Notes under the pieces: model-generated | Database searches by the model: none | Told to the model about the DNA's origin: nothing | Seen by the model: only the letters and a program-made list of their open reading frames with translations | Program-made: the position numbers and the translations under genes | NCBI RefSeq assembly: GCF_040782645.1 | Contig: NZ_CP160403.1 | Span: forward strand, 9,149,001-9,213,000 | DNA from: Streptomyces sp. HUAS ZL42 | GTDB lineage: Bacteria; Actinomycetota; Actinomycetes; Streptomycetales; Streptomycetaceae | Length of the DNA stretch: 64,000 nt | Direction: 5' to 3' | Shown here: one piece after another, positions 1 to 8,292 of the stretch | How positions within the stretch are numbered: the first letter of the stretch is position 1 | Layout of the letters: each line of letters opens with the position of its first letter

Positions 1-120
1 GGACTTGGTGGTGGTGGCGAGCTGACGTGCCGCGTGGGTGCTGAGACTGGTGAGCCGACCGCCGGAACTGGGTTCGGGTTCGTCGATGGCGGGACCGGCG
101 GCGCCGTCCGGTGTGGACAC
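1..120 (-). CDS. Probable family 2B encapsulin shell protein (EshA-like), 5' end only
   Basis: A minus-strand frame opens with GTG at position 120 and runs off the left edge after 40 codons. It is preceded by a purine-rich ribosome binding site (GGGAGG) a few bases upstream. The N-terminus is low in complexity and then reads SLSTHAARQLATTTKS, which matches my memory of the start of actinobacterial family 2B encapsulin shells (EshA type), where a conserved S-L-S-T-x-A-A-R-x-L-A-T-T-T-K stretch follows a variable leader. In that family an HK97-fold shell carries a cyclic-nucleotide-binding insert and packages terpene cyclase or prenyltransferase cargo. Only the leader is visible, so fold and cargo cannot be checked. 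The assignment is from recognition of one motif. Confidence 0.6.
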   Translation of the reverse strand, partial: MSTPDGAAGPAIDEPEPSSGGRLTSLSTHAARQLATTTKS

Positions 121-308
121 ATTCCCTCCCGGGGAGATGAGCGGGCTGGTGCGCGTGTACAAGCGAAACAGCGCCGGTGACGGCCGGGGTAGGGCGTGAA
201 GGAGGCGTTTTTGGTCCTTGGTGGTGCAAACCTGCCGTATGGGGCAGTGGGCGCACCGTGTGTGCTCGTGCTCCCCTCCCGTGCTCCCGCACGCTTGGGA
301 AGCCGCGT

Positions 309-1331
309 TCAGGACAGGTCGTTCACCAGCACCGCGGCCCCGTCGAAGCGCCCGTCCTTGAGGTCCCGCAGCGCCTGAGCGGCCCGCGACAGCGGATAGG
401 TGTGCGTGGTCGCGCGGACGCCGTGCCGGGCGGCCAGGGTCAGGAACTCCCGGGCGTCCGCACGTGTGTTGGAGGTGACGCTGCGGATCTCCTTCTCGTA
501 GAACAGCTCGCTCTCGTAGTGCAGGGGCGGTACGTCGCTCAGGTGGATGCCGGCGATCGACAGCACCCCGCCCCGGTCGAGGGCCCGCAGCGCCACCGGC
601 ACCAGGTCGCCGACGGGGGCGAACAGGATCGCGCTGTCCAGGGGCTCCGGGGGCGTCTCGTACGCGTCGCGGGCCGAGGCGGCCCCGAGCTCCAGCGCGA
701 GACGGCGAGCGGCCGCACCCCGGGTCAGGACGTGCACGGTGGCGCCCTCGGCCAGCGCCACCTGCGCGCACAGATGGGCGCTGCCCCCGAAGCCGTACAG
801 TCCGAGCCTCCCGCCCGGCGGCAGCGCGGCGCGCCGCAGTGCCCGGTAGCCGATGATGCCGGCGCACAGCAGCGGCGCGAGCGCCACGTCGTCGAGGCCG
901 CCGGGCAGCCGGTGGGCGAACGCCGCCGGAACCGTCGTGTACTCCGCGTAGCCGCCGTCGGCGTCCCAGCCGGTGTACCGCGACCGCGGGCACAGGTTCT
1001 CCGCGCCCCGCGCGCAGTAGGCGCAGGTGCCGCAGGTGCCGCGCAGCCAGGCCACGCCCACCCGGTCGCCGACGGCGAAGCCGTTCACGTCCGCCCCGCG
1101 CCCCGCCACCACGCCCACCACCTCGTGCCCGGGCGTCACCCCGGACCGGTGCACCGGCAGGTCGCCCTCGGTGACGTGCAGATCCGTACGGCACACGCCG
1201 CACGCCCGCACGTGCACGAGCAGCTCATCGGCCTCGGGCACGGGCACCGGCCTCTCGACGAACCGGAGAGGCCCCTTCTCCACCGGTCCCGGCGCCGTCA
1301 CCGACCACGCGCGCATCGTCCCGTCCGCCAT
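309..1331 (-). CDS. Zinc-dependent alcohol dehydrogenase (MDR superfamily)
   Basis: This 340-residue medium-chain dehydrogenase oxidises alcohols or reduces aldehydes with NAD(P). The catalytic-zinc ligands are visible as C47, H69-E70 and C156. The structural zinc site is the usual four-cysteine lobe at C100, C103, C106 and C114. The Rossmann glycine motif GFGGSAH lies near residues 180-186. Length is normal for the family. An internal ATG at 1316, preceded by GACGGGACG, is an alternative start. It lies just upstream of the partial encapsulin gene on the same strand, with 188 bases between them, so co-transcription is possible. The substrate cannot be read from sequence. Confidence 0.88.
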   Translation of the reverse strand: MADGTMRAWSVTAPGPVEKGPLRFVERPVPVPEADELLVHVRACGVCRTDLHVTEGDLPVHRSGVTPGHEVVGVVAGRGADVNGFAVGDRVGVAWLRGTCGTCAYCARGAENLCPRSRYTGWDADGGYAEYTTVPAAFAHRLPGGLDDVALAPLLCAGIIGYRALRRAALPPGGRLGLYGFGGSAHLCAQVALAEGATVHVLTRGAAARRLALELGAASARDAYETPPEPLDSAILFAPVGDLVPVALRALDRGGVLSIAGIHLSDVPPLHYESELFYEKEIRSVTSNTRADAREFLTLAARHGVRATTHTYPLSRAAQALRDLKDGRFDGAAVLVNDLS

Positions 1332-1468
1332 ACCGTGCCCCGTTCCGTCGCAGAGCAGACCGTGTCACTCCAGTGTGTAACGGCCGAAGGGTTCGGCGCG
1401 CGGTCCGACCGGCGCGTGACTAGCGTGAGGAATCGGACAACCCACCGATCCGGAAGAGGTCCGCAGTC

Positions 1469-2269
1469 ATGGCCGTGCAACCTGAGGGAACCCCCTGCTG
1501 GGCCGACGCGATGTTCAGCGACGTCGAGGGGGCCAAGAGCTTCTACGGCGACGTCCTCGGCTGGAGCTTCGGCGAGGCGTCGTCGGAGTACGGCAATTAC
1601 ACCCAGGCCTATGTGAACGGCAAGGCGGTCGCCGCGGTCGTACCGCCGATGCCGGGCCAGGAGGGCCAGTCGCAGTGGTGCCTCTACTTCGCCTCCGCCG
1701 ACGCCGCCGCCACCGCGGTGAAGATCCGCGAGAACGGCGGTGAGGTGCTGATGGAGCCGATGCAGGTCGGCGAGTTCGGCACCATGTGCCTGGGCCGCGA
1801 GCCCAGCGGCGCCGTGTTCGGGGTGTGGCAGGCGGGCACCCACGAGGGCTTCGAGGCGCCGCCCGAGCAACCCGGCGCGTTCTGCTGGGCCGAGGTCTTC
1901 ACGCGTGAGCCGGAGAAGACGGACGCGTTCCTCCCCGCGGTCTTCGGCTACTCGGCGAAGCAGCTGCAGGACGAAGCCGTCGACTTCCGCCTGTTCAACC
2001 TCGGCGACGACACGGTCCTCGGCCGGATGAAGATGACGGACGAGTTCCCGCCCGAGGTCCCGTCGTACATCAACGTCTACTTCACCGTCGACAACTGCGA
2101 CGACGCCGTCGCGAAGGCGACCAAGCTCGGCGCCGTTCTGCGGTTCGGACCGATGGACACGCCGTTCGGCCGGTTCGCCGCCCTCAGCGACCTGCAGGGC
2201 GCGAACTTCTCGGTGATCGACGTCACGACGACCGCGGGTGAGATGCCGCAGTCCGTCGACGTCCCCTAG
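1469..2269 (+). CDS. VOC family protein (two glyoxalase-like domains)
   Basis: The 266-residue product contains two vicinal-oxygen-chelate modules, about residues 1-125 and 135-255. Each starts with a W-A-(D/E)-(V/M)-F strand (CWADAMFSD and CWAEVFTRE), which is the typical paired beta-alpha-beta unit. This arrangement is common in Streptomyces proteins annotated as hydroxylases or glyoxalase/bleomycin-resistance relatives. The start is supported by GAGG about nine bases upstream. The gene diverges from the upstream dehydrogenase. The specific reaction is unknown. Confidence 0.85.
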   Translation: MAVQPEGTPCWADAMFSDVEGAKSFYGDVLGWSFGEASSEYGNYTQAYVNGKAVAAVVPPMPGQEGQSQWCLYFASADAAATAVKIRENGGEVLMEPMQVGEFGTMCLGREPSGAVFGVWQAGTHEGFEAPPEQPGAFCWAEVFTREPEKTDAFLPAVFGYSAKQLQDEAVDFRLFNLGDDTVLGRMKMTDEFPPEVPSYINVYFTVDNCDDAVAKATKLGAVLRFGPMDTPFGRFAALSDLQGANFSVIDVTTTAGEMPQSVDVP

Positions 2270-2322
2270 ACCTGCCCCAGGCCGTGGCCGAGCCCCCGCC
2301 CCGCCATGGCATGATCGTACGC

Positions 2323-3027
2323 ATGCGTGAACGTGTGGTGGCCGCGTGCGACGGGGCTTCGAAGGGGAACCCCGGTCCGGCGGGCTGGGCCTGGGTGGTC
2401 GCGGACGACTCGGAGACTCCGGCCCGCTGGGAGGCCGGGCCGCTCGGCAGGGCGACCAACAACGTCGCCGAACTCACCGCCCTGGAGCGTCTGCTGGCGG
2501 CGACCGACCCTGCCGTGCCGCTCGAGGTCCGCATGGACTCGCAGTACGCCATGAAGGCGGTCACGACCTGGCTGCCCGGCTGGAAGCGCAACGGCTGGAA
2601 GACGGCGGCGGGCAAGCCGGTCGCCAACCAGGAGCTGGTGGTGCGCATCGACGAGCTGCTCAGCGGCCGCTCCGTCGACTTCCGCTACGTCCCCGCCCAC
2701 CAGGTCGACGGCGACCGGCTCAACGACTTCGCCGACCGGGCCGCCAGTCAGGCGGCGAGCGTGCAGGAGGCCGCGGGCAGCGACCTGGGCTCACCCGAGC
2801 CGCCGCCCTCGCCCGACACTCCGAAGCCGAGGTCCGGCCGGCCCTCCGGAGCCAAGTCGCCCCGGCGCAACGGCGCTTCCTCGTCCCGCACGATCAAGGC
2901 GAAGTTCCCCGGCCGCTGTCCGTGCGGCCGCTCGTACGCCGCCGGTGAGCCGATCGCGAAGAACGCCCAGGGCTGGGGCCACCCGGACTGCCGTACCGTC
3001 GAGCCTGATCAGGCGTCGAACGTGTAG
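2323..3027 (+). CDS. RNase HI-like protein with a C-terminal cysteine-rich tail
   Basis: The first 140 residues form an RNase H fold with the signature ACDGASKGNPGPAGWAW. The acidic active-site set fits D10, E50, D72 and D138, with H126 matching the mobile catalytic histidine. Such enzymes cleave the RNA strand of RNA-DNA hybrids. After a proline/serine linker the C-terminus carries CPCGRSYAAGEPI followed by GWGHPDC, a compact C-x-C...H-x-x-C cluster that may bind zinc or nucleic acid. I chose the ATG at 2323 because the fold starts there; an upstream in-frame ATG at 2284 would add a leader. The 3' end overlaps the convergent melC2 by 19 bases. Confidence 0.82.
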   Translation: MRERVVAACDGASKGNPGPAGWAWVVADDSETPARWEAGPLGRATNNVAELTALERLLAATDPAVPLEVRMDSQYAMKAVTTWLPGWKRNGWKTAAGKPVANQELVVRIDELLSGRSVDFRYVPAHQVDGDRLNDFADRAASQAASVQEAAGSDLGSPEPPPSPDTPKPRSGRPSGAKSPRRNGASSSRTIKAKFPGRCPCGRSYAAGEPIAKNAQGWGHPDCRTVEPDQASNV

Positions 3028-3830
3028 TGGGTCGTGTGGTCGAGCAGGTCCGCCGGAGTCGTGTCGTTCCACGGTTTCATCGTCTCGCCGAGGTCGACCA
3101 CGTCCGGCGTCGCGCCGGCCGGCAGATAGCCGGAGCCGGGATGCCTGCGCTGCCACTCCGCCCACAGCTTGTCGACATAGGCGTGGTGCAGCCAGAACAC
3201 GGGGTCGTTCGGGGAGACGCCGGTGGCCATCTGCCCGCCGACCCACACGTGGACCCGGTTGTGCAGGTTGACTCCACGCCACCCCTCAAGGTGATTGCGG
3301 AAGCCGTCCGACGCGCTGTTCCAGGGCGGCATGTCGTACGTCGCCATCGCCAGTACGGAGTCCACCTCGGCCCGGGTCGGCAGGGCGCGGCCGCCCGCGC
3401 CGAGCGAACGCCGTAGGTACGTACGGCCGTCCACGCGCACGTTGATCGCCCAGTTGCCCGTGGACGCGGCGAACGGCCCGTCCATCACCTGGCCGTCGCG
3501 GCTGCGCCCGGTGCCCCCGAGGAAGTCCGGCGCCCACAGGGAGGCGCGCGCGGTGCGGTCGGCGGTCCAGTCCCAGTACGGCAGCGCGACCGTGGCGTCC
3601 ACCGACTGCAGGGCCCGCTCGAACTCCAGCAGGAATCTGCGGTGCCAGGGCAGGAAGGACGGCGAACGGTGGCCGGTGCGCTCGCCGTTGTCGCTGTCGC
3701 CCAGGATGAAGGCGTTGTGCGTGGTGACGAAGGTGTCGTAGCGGCCGCTGCGCTTGAGCTCCAGGAGGGCGGCGACGAGGCGGCGCTTCTCCTCGGCGGT
3801 CAGGTGGGCCTGGTTCTTGCGGACGGTCAT
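3009..3830 (-). CDS. melC2: Tyrosinase MelC2
   Basis: This 273-residue type 3 copper monooxygenase hydroxylates monophenols and oxidises o-diphenols to quinones, giving melanin. All six copper ligands are present at the positions known for Streptomyces tyrosinase: CuA H38, H54, H63 and CuB H190, H194, H216. It has no signal peptide and is known in this genus to be exported by the Tat route in complex with MelC1. The ATG at 3830 is supported by GGAG nine bases upstream; the much longer open frame upstream is only the reading frame running through melC1. It is the second gene of a two-gene operon, 32 bases after melC1. Confidence 0.96.
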   Translation of the reverse strand: MTVRKNQAHLTAEEKRRLVAALLELKRSGRYDTFVTTHNAFILGDSDNGERTGHRSPSFLPWHRRFLLEFERALQSVDATVALPYWDWTADRTARASLWAPDFLGGTGRSRDGQVMDGPFAASTGNWAINVRVDGRTYLRRSLGAGGRALPTRAEVDSVLAMATYDMPPWNSASDGFRNHLEGWRGVNLHNRVHVWVGGQMATGVSPNDPVFWLHHAYVDKLWAEWQRRHPGSGYLPAGATPDVVDLGETMKPWNDTTPADLLDHTTHYTFDA

Positions 3831-3862
3831 GTGCGGGTGCTCCAAGTGTGCGTGGACGGCGG

Positions 3863-4231
3863 TCAGTTGGCGGGGAACGGGACGAGCCGGGCGCCCCGCA
3901 GTTCGTCGACCGCGGCACGTGCGGCGGCGCGCGGGGTGGGTACCGGGTCGTAGTGGCCGACCACGCTGATCCAGGTGCCGTCGGCGTTCCGCATCACGTG
4001 CAGTTCCACGCCGTCGACGAACACGGCGTAACCGGCGCCGTGGTGGTGACCGCTTCCGGCCGCCGGCCGGCCCTGTATGCGGCGGCCCTTGTAGACCTCG
4101 TCGAAGGGTTCGGGCGAGGCGTGGTCGTGTTCGGCGGCCCGTGCGGTCGGCGCGGTGAGCGACAGGGCGCCGGCGGTCGCGGCGAGGGCGGCAGCGGCGG
4201 TGAGCGCGCGGCGGCGGCTGAGTTCGGGCAT
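3863..4231 (-). CDS. melC1: Tyrosinase co-factor MelC1 (copper chaperone with Tat signal)
   Basis: This 122-residue protein is the helper that delivers copper to apo-MelC2 and carries it out of the cell. The N-terminus holds a twin-arginine signal ([20 protein letters not shown]) ending at an A-R-A cleavage site before AEHDHA. The mature part contains a His-rich [19 protein letters not shown] segment of the MelC1 type. The ATG at 4231 has a good GGGGA ribosome binding site; an upstream in-frame ATG (4273) lacks one. It precedes melC2 in the same operon. Confidence 0.94.
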   Translation of the reverse strand: MPELSRRRALTAAAALAATAGALSLTAPTARAAEHDHASPEPFDEVYKGRRIQGRPAAGSGHHHGAGYAVFVDGVELHVMRNADGTWISVVGHYDPVPTPRAAARAAVDELRGARLVPFPAN

Positions 4232-4573
4232 GCGGGATCTCCCCAAAGGTGCGTTCGATTGACGGCACCGCATGCCTATCGGCCCTGACGAATGCGGGAG
4301 AAATCCCCCGAGGGTGGTTGGCTACGATCAGGACAATTGCGTAAATGTCGTGCAGTGTTGAACAAGGATGATCTTGCTGCGGAAGGGCCCCGGGTGCCGC
4401 GGAAGGAGAAATTCCTCCCCCTGGTGGCGGGGTTCCGGGTGATCTTTCGCGGCGCCATGTGCAGGCAGTGGCGCCGGTCACTCCGTGAATCTGGCGCGAT
4501 CCGGATCATCGGGCCTCGATCCGCCCGCAGCCCGCACCGCCGCCCGGCATCCAGCCGGAAAAGGCTCGCGTTT
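4232..4573. other. Divergent intergenic region between melC1 and the MFS gene
   Basis: About 420 bases separate melC1 (minus strand) from the MFS gene (plus strand). The part next to melC1 must carry the melC promoter. No open frame here looks coding. The half next to the MFS gene contains the palindromic operators listed separately. I see no RNA gene or terminator in it. Confidence 0.5.
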
Positions 4574-4621
4574 CGAGGTGAATGGCGATTCACTGGTTGA
4601 GGTGAATCGTCATTCACCTCG
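4574..4621 (+). promoter_or_regulatory. Two tandem palindromic operators upstream of the MFS-tetR pair
   Basis: Two 16-base palindromes occur 24 bases apart: GTGAAT-GGCG-ATTCAC at 4578-4593 and GTGAAT-CGTC-ATTCAC at 4602-4617. Together with flanking CGAGG/CCTCG they form one near-perfect 48-base dyad. They lie 35 bases upstream of the MFS start codon. Paired dyads of this size are typical TetR-family binding sites, and the gene after the exporter encodes a TetR repressor, so this is inferred to be its operator and to overlap the MFS promoter. Confidence 0.8.
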
Positions 4622-4652
4622 ATTTCGTTTCGCAGCGGACCCTGGAGTGCCC

Positions 4653-6122
4653 ATGGCATTGCCCGCCCCGATACCCGACGACCCACCCGCCACCACCGAC
4701 CGCCGGACGAGCCCACCCGGCCGGGCGGCCCTCCCGGCGCTGCGCAGCCGGCTCACCATCCCCGTGCTGGCGTTCGGCGGGATCCTCATGGCCGTCATGC
4801 AGACAGTCGTCGTCCCGCTGCTGCCGGACCTGCCCCGCCTCACCGGCGCCTCGCCGGGCACCGTCTCCTGGATGGTGACGGCCACACTCCTGTCGGGTGC
4901 CGTGCTCACCCCGGTCCTCGGCCGTGCCGGGGACATGTACGGCAAGCGGCGGGTGCTGCTCGCGGCCTTCGCGCTCATGGCGGCCGGCTCGGTGATCTGC
5001 GCCCTGACCTCAGAGATCGGCGTGCTGATCGCGGCGCGCGCCCTGCAGGGCGCCGCCTCCGCCGTCGTACCGCTGTCCATCAGCATCCTGCGCGACGAAC
5101 TGCCCGCGGAGCGCCGGGGTTCCGCGGTGGCGCTGATGAGCTCCACGGTCGGCATCGGCGCGGCGCTGGGGCTGCCGGCCGCGGCCGTGGTCGTCCAGTA
5201 CGCCAACTGGCACGTCATGTTCTGGGTGACCGGCGCCCTCGGCGCGACGGGCGTCGCGCTGACCCGGTGGGCGGTGCCGGAGTCCCCCGCGCGCGAGCCC
5301 GGCCGCTTCGACGTGCCGGGCGCGCTCGGGCTGGCCGCCGGCCTCGGCTGCCTGCTGCTGGGAGTGTCGCAGGGCGGGCCGTGGGGGTGGGGCAGTACCC
5401 GGACCCTCGGACTGTTCGGCGCTGCGGGCGTGATCCTGGGCCTGTGGTCGTGGCAGCAGCTGCGCGCCCGGCTGCCCCTGGTCGATCTGCGGCTGGTGTC
5501 GCGGCCGCGGGTCGGCCTGCCCCATGTCGCCGCTCTCCTGACCGGGTTCGCCTTCTACGCCAACTCCCTCCTGACGGCCCAGCTGGTGCAGGCGCCCCGG
5601 GCGACCGGATACGGGCTCGGGCTGTCCATCGTGGAGACGGGCCTGTGCCTGCTGCCCGGCGGCGTCATCATGCTGCTGATCTCGCCCGTCTCGGCGCGGA
5701 TGTCGCAGGCACGCGGCCCGCGGGTCACGCTGGCCCTCGGTGCCGCGGTCATCGCCCTGGGCTACGCGGTGCGCATCGCGGACAGCCGCGAACTCTGGAT
5801 GATCATCGTCGGAGCGGGGGTGGTGGCCATCGGCACCACCCTCGCCTACACGGCCCTGCCGTCCCTGATCCTGCACGCCGTCCCGGCCGGGCAGACCGCC
5901 TCCGCCAACGGCGTCAACGTCCTGATGCGCACCATCGGCCAGGCCACCTCCAGCGCCGCCGTCGCAGCGGTGCTGGTGCACCACACGCGGCCGGTCGGCG
6001 GGGCGCCGGTGCCGACGCTGCACGGCTATCTGCCGGCGTTCGCCCTCGCGGGCGCGATCGCCCTGGTGGCGTGCGCGGTGGCGCTGACCATCCCCGGCGA
6101 CCCGGCGAACGAGGGACCATGA
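4653..6122 (+). CDS. MFS transporter, DHA2-like drug exporter
   Basis: The 489-residue product is a polytopic membrane protein of the major facilitator superfamily, with roughly 12-14 hydrophobic segments. It has the motif A-like loop GRAGDMYGKRRVLL after the second segment and the motif C-like GIGAALGLPAAAVV region of drug/H+ antiporters. It probably exports a toxic compound. The ATG at 4653 has TGGAG upstream and follows the operators; the open frame extends further upstream but across the operators. The stop overlaps the start of the TetR gene (ATGA), so the two are translationally coupled. Confidence 0.88.
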   Translation: MALPAPIPDDPPATTDRRTSPPGRAALPALRSRLTIPVLAFGGILMAVMQTVVVPLLPDLPRLTGASPGTVSWMVTATLLSGAVLTPVLGRAGDMYGKRRVLLAAFALMAAGSVICALTSEIGVLIAARALQGAASAVVPLSISILRDELPAERRGSAVALMSSTVGIGAALGLPAAAVVVQYANWHVMFWVTGALGATGVALTRWAVPESPAREPGRFDVPGALGLAAGLGCLLLGVSQGGPWGWGSTRTLGLFGAAGVILGLWSWQQLRARLPLVDLRLVSRPRVGLPHVAALLTGFAFYANSLLTAQLVQAPRATGYGLGLSIVETGLCLLPGGVIMLLISPVSARMSQARGPRVTLALGAAVIALGYAVRIADSRELWMIIVGAGVVAIGTTLAYTALPSLILHAVPAGQTASANGVNVLMRTIGQATSSAAVAAVLVHHTRPVGGAPVPTLHGYLPAFALAGAIALVACAVALTIPGDPANEGP

Positions 6123-6700
6123 ATGCCGTGAGCACTCCCTCCACGCACGCACCGGCCCGACGCGACGCCGAGGCCACCAAGGCGGCCATACTGCGCGCCG
6201 CCCGGTACCTCCTCGCCCGGCACGCCCATGCCGACATCACCCTCAAGGCGGTCGCCGACCGCGCCGGGGTGAGTCCGCCGCTGATCCTCAAATACTTCGG
6301 CAACAAGGACACCCTGTTCGCCCGTGTCATGTCCTTCGAGACCGACGCCGACGCCCTGCTGGACGCCCCACTGCCCGAGCTCGGCCGCCACATGGTCCGC
6401 CATGTACTCCTCAGCCAGCGGGAACGCGGCGCCGACCCGCTGCTGCGGATCGCGTTCGCACCCCTGCACGGCGACCACGGCGACATCCTCCGCGCCAACT
6501 TCCGCACCCAGGTCACCGAACGCCTCGCCACCCGTCTCACCGGTCCCGACGCCGGTTTGCGCGCCGAACTCGCCGTCGCCACCCTGCTCGGCCTCGGCGT
6601 GATGTTCGGCATCGCCCGCGGCACCGAACTCCGGGCCACCCCGCTCGACGACATCGTGGACCGCTACGCCCCCACCGTGCAGACACACCTCACACCCTGA
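6119..6700 (+). CDS. TetR/AcrR family regulator
   Basis: This 193-residue protein has a TetR helix-turn-helix at about residues 20-65 (ITLKAVADRAGVSPPLILKYFGNKDTLF), followed by a helical ligand-binding domain. It overlaps the exporter stop codon by four bases. The tandem palindromes upstream of the exporter are the likely target, so it probably represses both genes until a ligand, perhaps the exporter substrate, releases it. Confidence 0.9.
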   Translation: MNAVSTPSTHAPARRDAEATKAAILRAARYLLARHAHADITLKAVADRAGVSPPLILKYFGNKDTLFARVMSFETDADALLDAPLPELGRHMVRHVLLSQRERGADPLLRIAFAPLHGDHGDILRANFRTQVTERLATRLTGPDAGLRAELAVATLLGLGVMFGIARGTELRATPLDDIVDRYAPTVQTHLTP

Positions 6701-6738
6701 AGAAGAGCCGGTCGATCAGGGGATGACAGACTGACACC

Positions 6739-7722
6739 ATGGACGAGCGCGAATTCACCAGGTCGGGTCAGCACGCATCCGTGGTCGGTCTCGGCACATG
6801 GCAGCTGGGCGCCGACTGGGGAGACGTCGACGACAAGGAAGCCCTTGCCGTACTGGAGACGGCGGCCGAGTCGGGGGTGACCTTCTTCGACACCGCCGAC
6901 GTCTACGGCGACGGACGCAGCGAGCAGACCATTGCCACGTTCCTGAGCAGCAGGCCCGATCTGCATGTGCTGGTCGCGACGAAGATGGGCCGCCGCGTCG
7001 AGCAGATCCCCGAGAACTACGTCCTGGACAACTTCCGCGCCTGGAACGACCGCTCCCGGCGCAACCTCGGAGTCGACCGCATCGACCTCGTACAGCTGCA
7101 CTGCCCGCCGACCCCCGTCTACTCCACGGACGAGGTGTTCGACGCCCTGGACACCCTGGTCGCCGAGGAGCGCATCGCCCACTACGGCGTCAGCGTCGAG
7201 ACCTGTGCGGAGGCGCTCACCGCGATCGCCCGGCCGGGTGTGGCGAGCGTGCAGATCATCCTCAACCCCTTCCGCATGAAGCCCCTGCGCGAGGTGCTTC
7301 CCGCGGCACGTGAGGCGGGCGTCGGGATCATCGCCCGCGTCCCGCTCGCCTCCGGCCTGCTGTCGGGCAAGTACACCAAGGACACCGTCTTCCCCGCCGA
7401 CGACCACCGCACCTACAACCGGCACGGGGAGTCCTTCGACCAGGGCGAGACCTTCTCGGGAGTCGACTACGAGAGCGGCGTCGAGGCGGCCGCCGAGTTC
7501 GCCGCCCTCGCACCCGAGGGGTTCACCCCGGCCCAGCTGGCGCTGCGCTGGATCATCCAGCAGCCCGGCGTGTCCACGGTCATTCCCGGCGCCCGCTCTC
7601 CCGAACAGGCCCGCGCCAACGCGGCCGCCGCCGGGCTGCCGGAGCTGTCCGGCGAGACGCTCGCGGCGATCCAGGACCTCTACGACCGCCGGATCAAGGC
7701 CCAGGTGGAGGGCCGCTGGTGA
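6739..7722 (+). CDS. Aldo/keto reductase
   Basis: This is a 327-residue NADPH-dependent (alpha/beta)8-barrel reductase. The catalytic tetrad is complete: D51 in FFDTADVYG, Y56, K82 in ATKMG and H121 in LVQLHCPP. The C-terminal nucleotide-binding stretch is STVIPGARSPEQARAN, typical of the YhdN/Tas-like subfamily. It is monocistronic, followed by a strong hairpin. The substrate is unknown. Confidence 0.9.
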   Translation: MDEREFTRSGQHASVVGLGTWQLGADWGDVDDKEALAVLETAAESGVTFFDTADVYGDGRSEQTIATFLSSRPDLHVLVATKMGRRVEQIPENYVLDNFRAWNDRSRRNLGVDRIDLVQLHCPPTPVYSTDEVFDALDTLVAEERIAHYGVSVETCAEALTAIARPGVASVQIILNPFRMKPLREVLPAAREAGVGIIARVPLASGLLSGKYTKDTVFPADDHRTYNRHGESFDQGETFSGVDYESGVEAAAEFAALAPEGFTPAQLALRWIIQQPGVSTVIPGARSPEQARANAAAAGLPELSGETLAAIQDLYDRRIKAQVEGRW

Positions 7723-7733
7723 ACCCCGCGGGT

Positions 7734-7761
7734 CCAGGAGCAGCTGACCTGCTGCTCCTGG
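7734..7761 (+). terminator. Hairpin terminator after the aldo/keto reductase
   Basis: A perfect 10-base-pair stem (CCAGGAGCAG / CTGCTCCTGG) encloses an 8-base loop, 12 bases after the stop codon. There is no U-run, which is common for Streptomyces terminators. Confidence 0.75.
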
Positions 7762-7806
7762 CCGCCCGATCTGTTTGAACGATCAGCAGCCGGTTACCCG
7801 GGCCGC

Positions 7807-8292
7807 ATGGTGGAGGCAGACAGGCGGACGGGACGTGACGAGACAGCGGACGAACGGGCGGACCGCATGTGGGGCGACCTCATCCAGGAGGTCCGCGTGG
7901 CCCAGACGGGCGTCCAGATCCTTTTCGGCTTCCTGCTCACCGTCGTGTTCACACCGAAGTACGACCGGCTGGAGGACACGGACCAGACCATCTACATCGT
8001 GACGGTCGTCCTGGGCGCGGCCGCCACCGGCGCCCTGATCGGACCGGTGTCCCTGCACCGCCTGGTGTCCGGACGGCGGATCAAACCGCAGGCGGTGCAG
8101 TGGGCCTCCCGGCTGACCTTCGTCGGCCTGCTGCTCCTTCTCGCCACGATGACGGCCGCGCTCCTGCTGATTCTCCGGGTCGCCACCCACAACGCCTATG
8201 TGCCCTGGCTGGTGGCGGCCGTCGTCACCTGGTACCTGCTGTGCTGGTTCGCGCTGCCGCTGTGGACACGGCGCCGCCATACGACGAGGTGA
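7807..8292 (+). CDS. DUF6328 family membrane protein
   Basis: The 161-residue protein begins with a charged segment (RADRMWGDLIQEVRVAQTGVQILFGFLLTV) and contains about four hydrophobic segments, the layout of the actinobacterial DUF6328 family of unknown function. Its 3' end overlaps the convergent YjdF-like gene by 68 bases, so both C-terminal tails are encoded on opposite strands of the same DNA. Confidence 0.82.
   Translation: MVEADRRTGRDETADERADRMWGDLIQEVRVAQTGVQILFGFLLTVVFTPKYDRLEDTDQTIYIVTVVLGAAATGALIGPVSLHRLVSGRRIKPQAVQWASRLTFVGLLLLLATMTAALLLILRVATHNAYVPWLVAAVVTWYLLCWFALPLWTRRRHTTR

Noticed and set aside
177..1616. Long plus-strand frame of 479 codons opposite the alcohol dehydrogenase
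   Set aside because: It is a shadow frame of high GC DNA: rich in R, P, A, H, without motifs, and the opposite strand has all zinc ligands.
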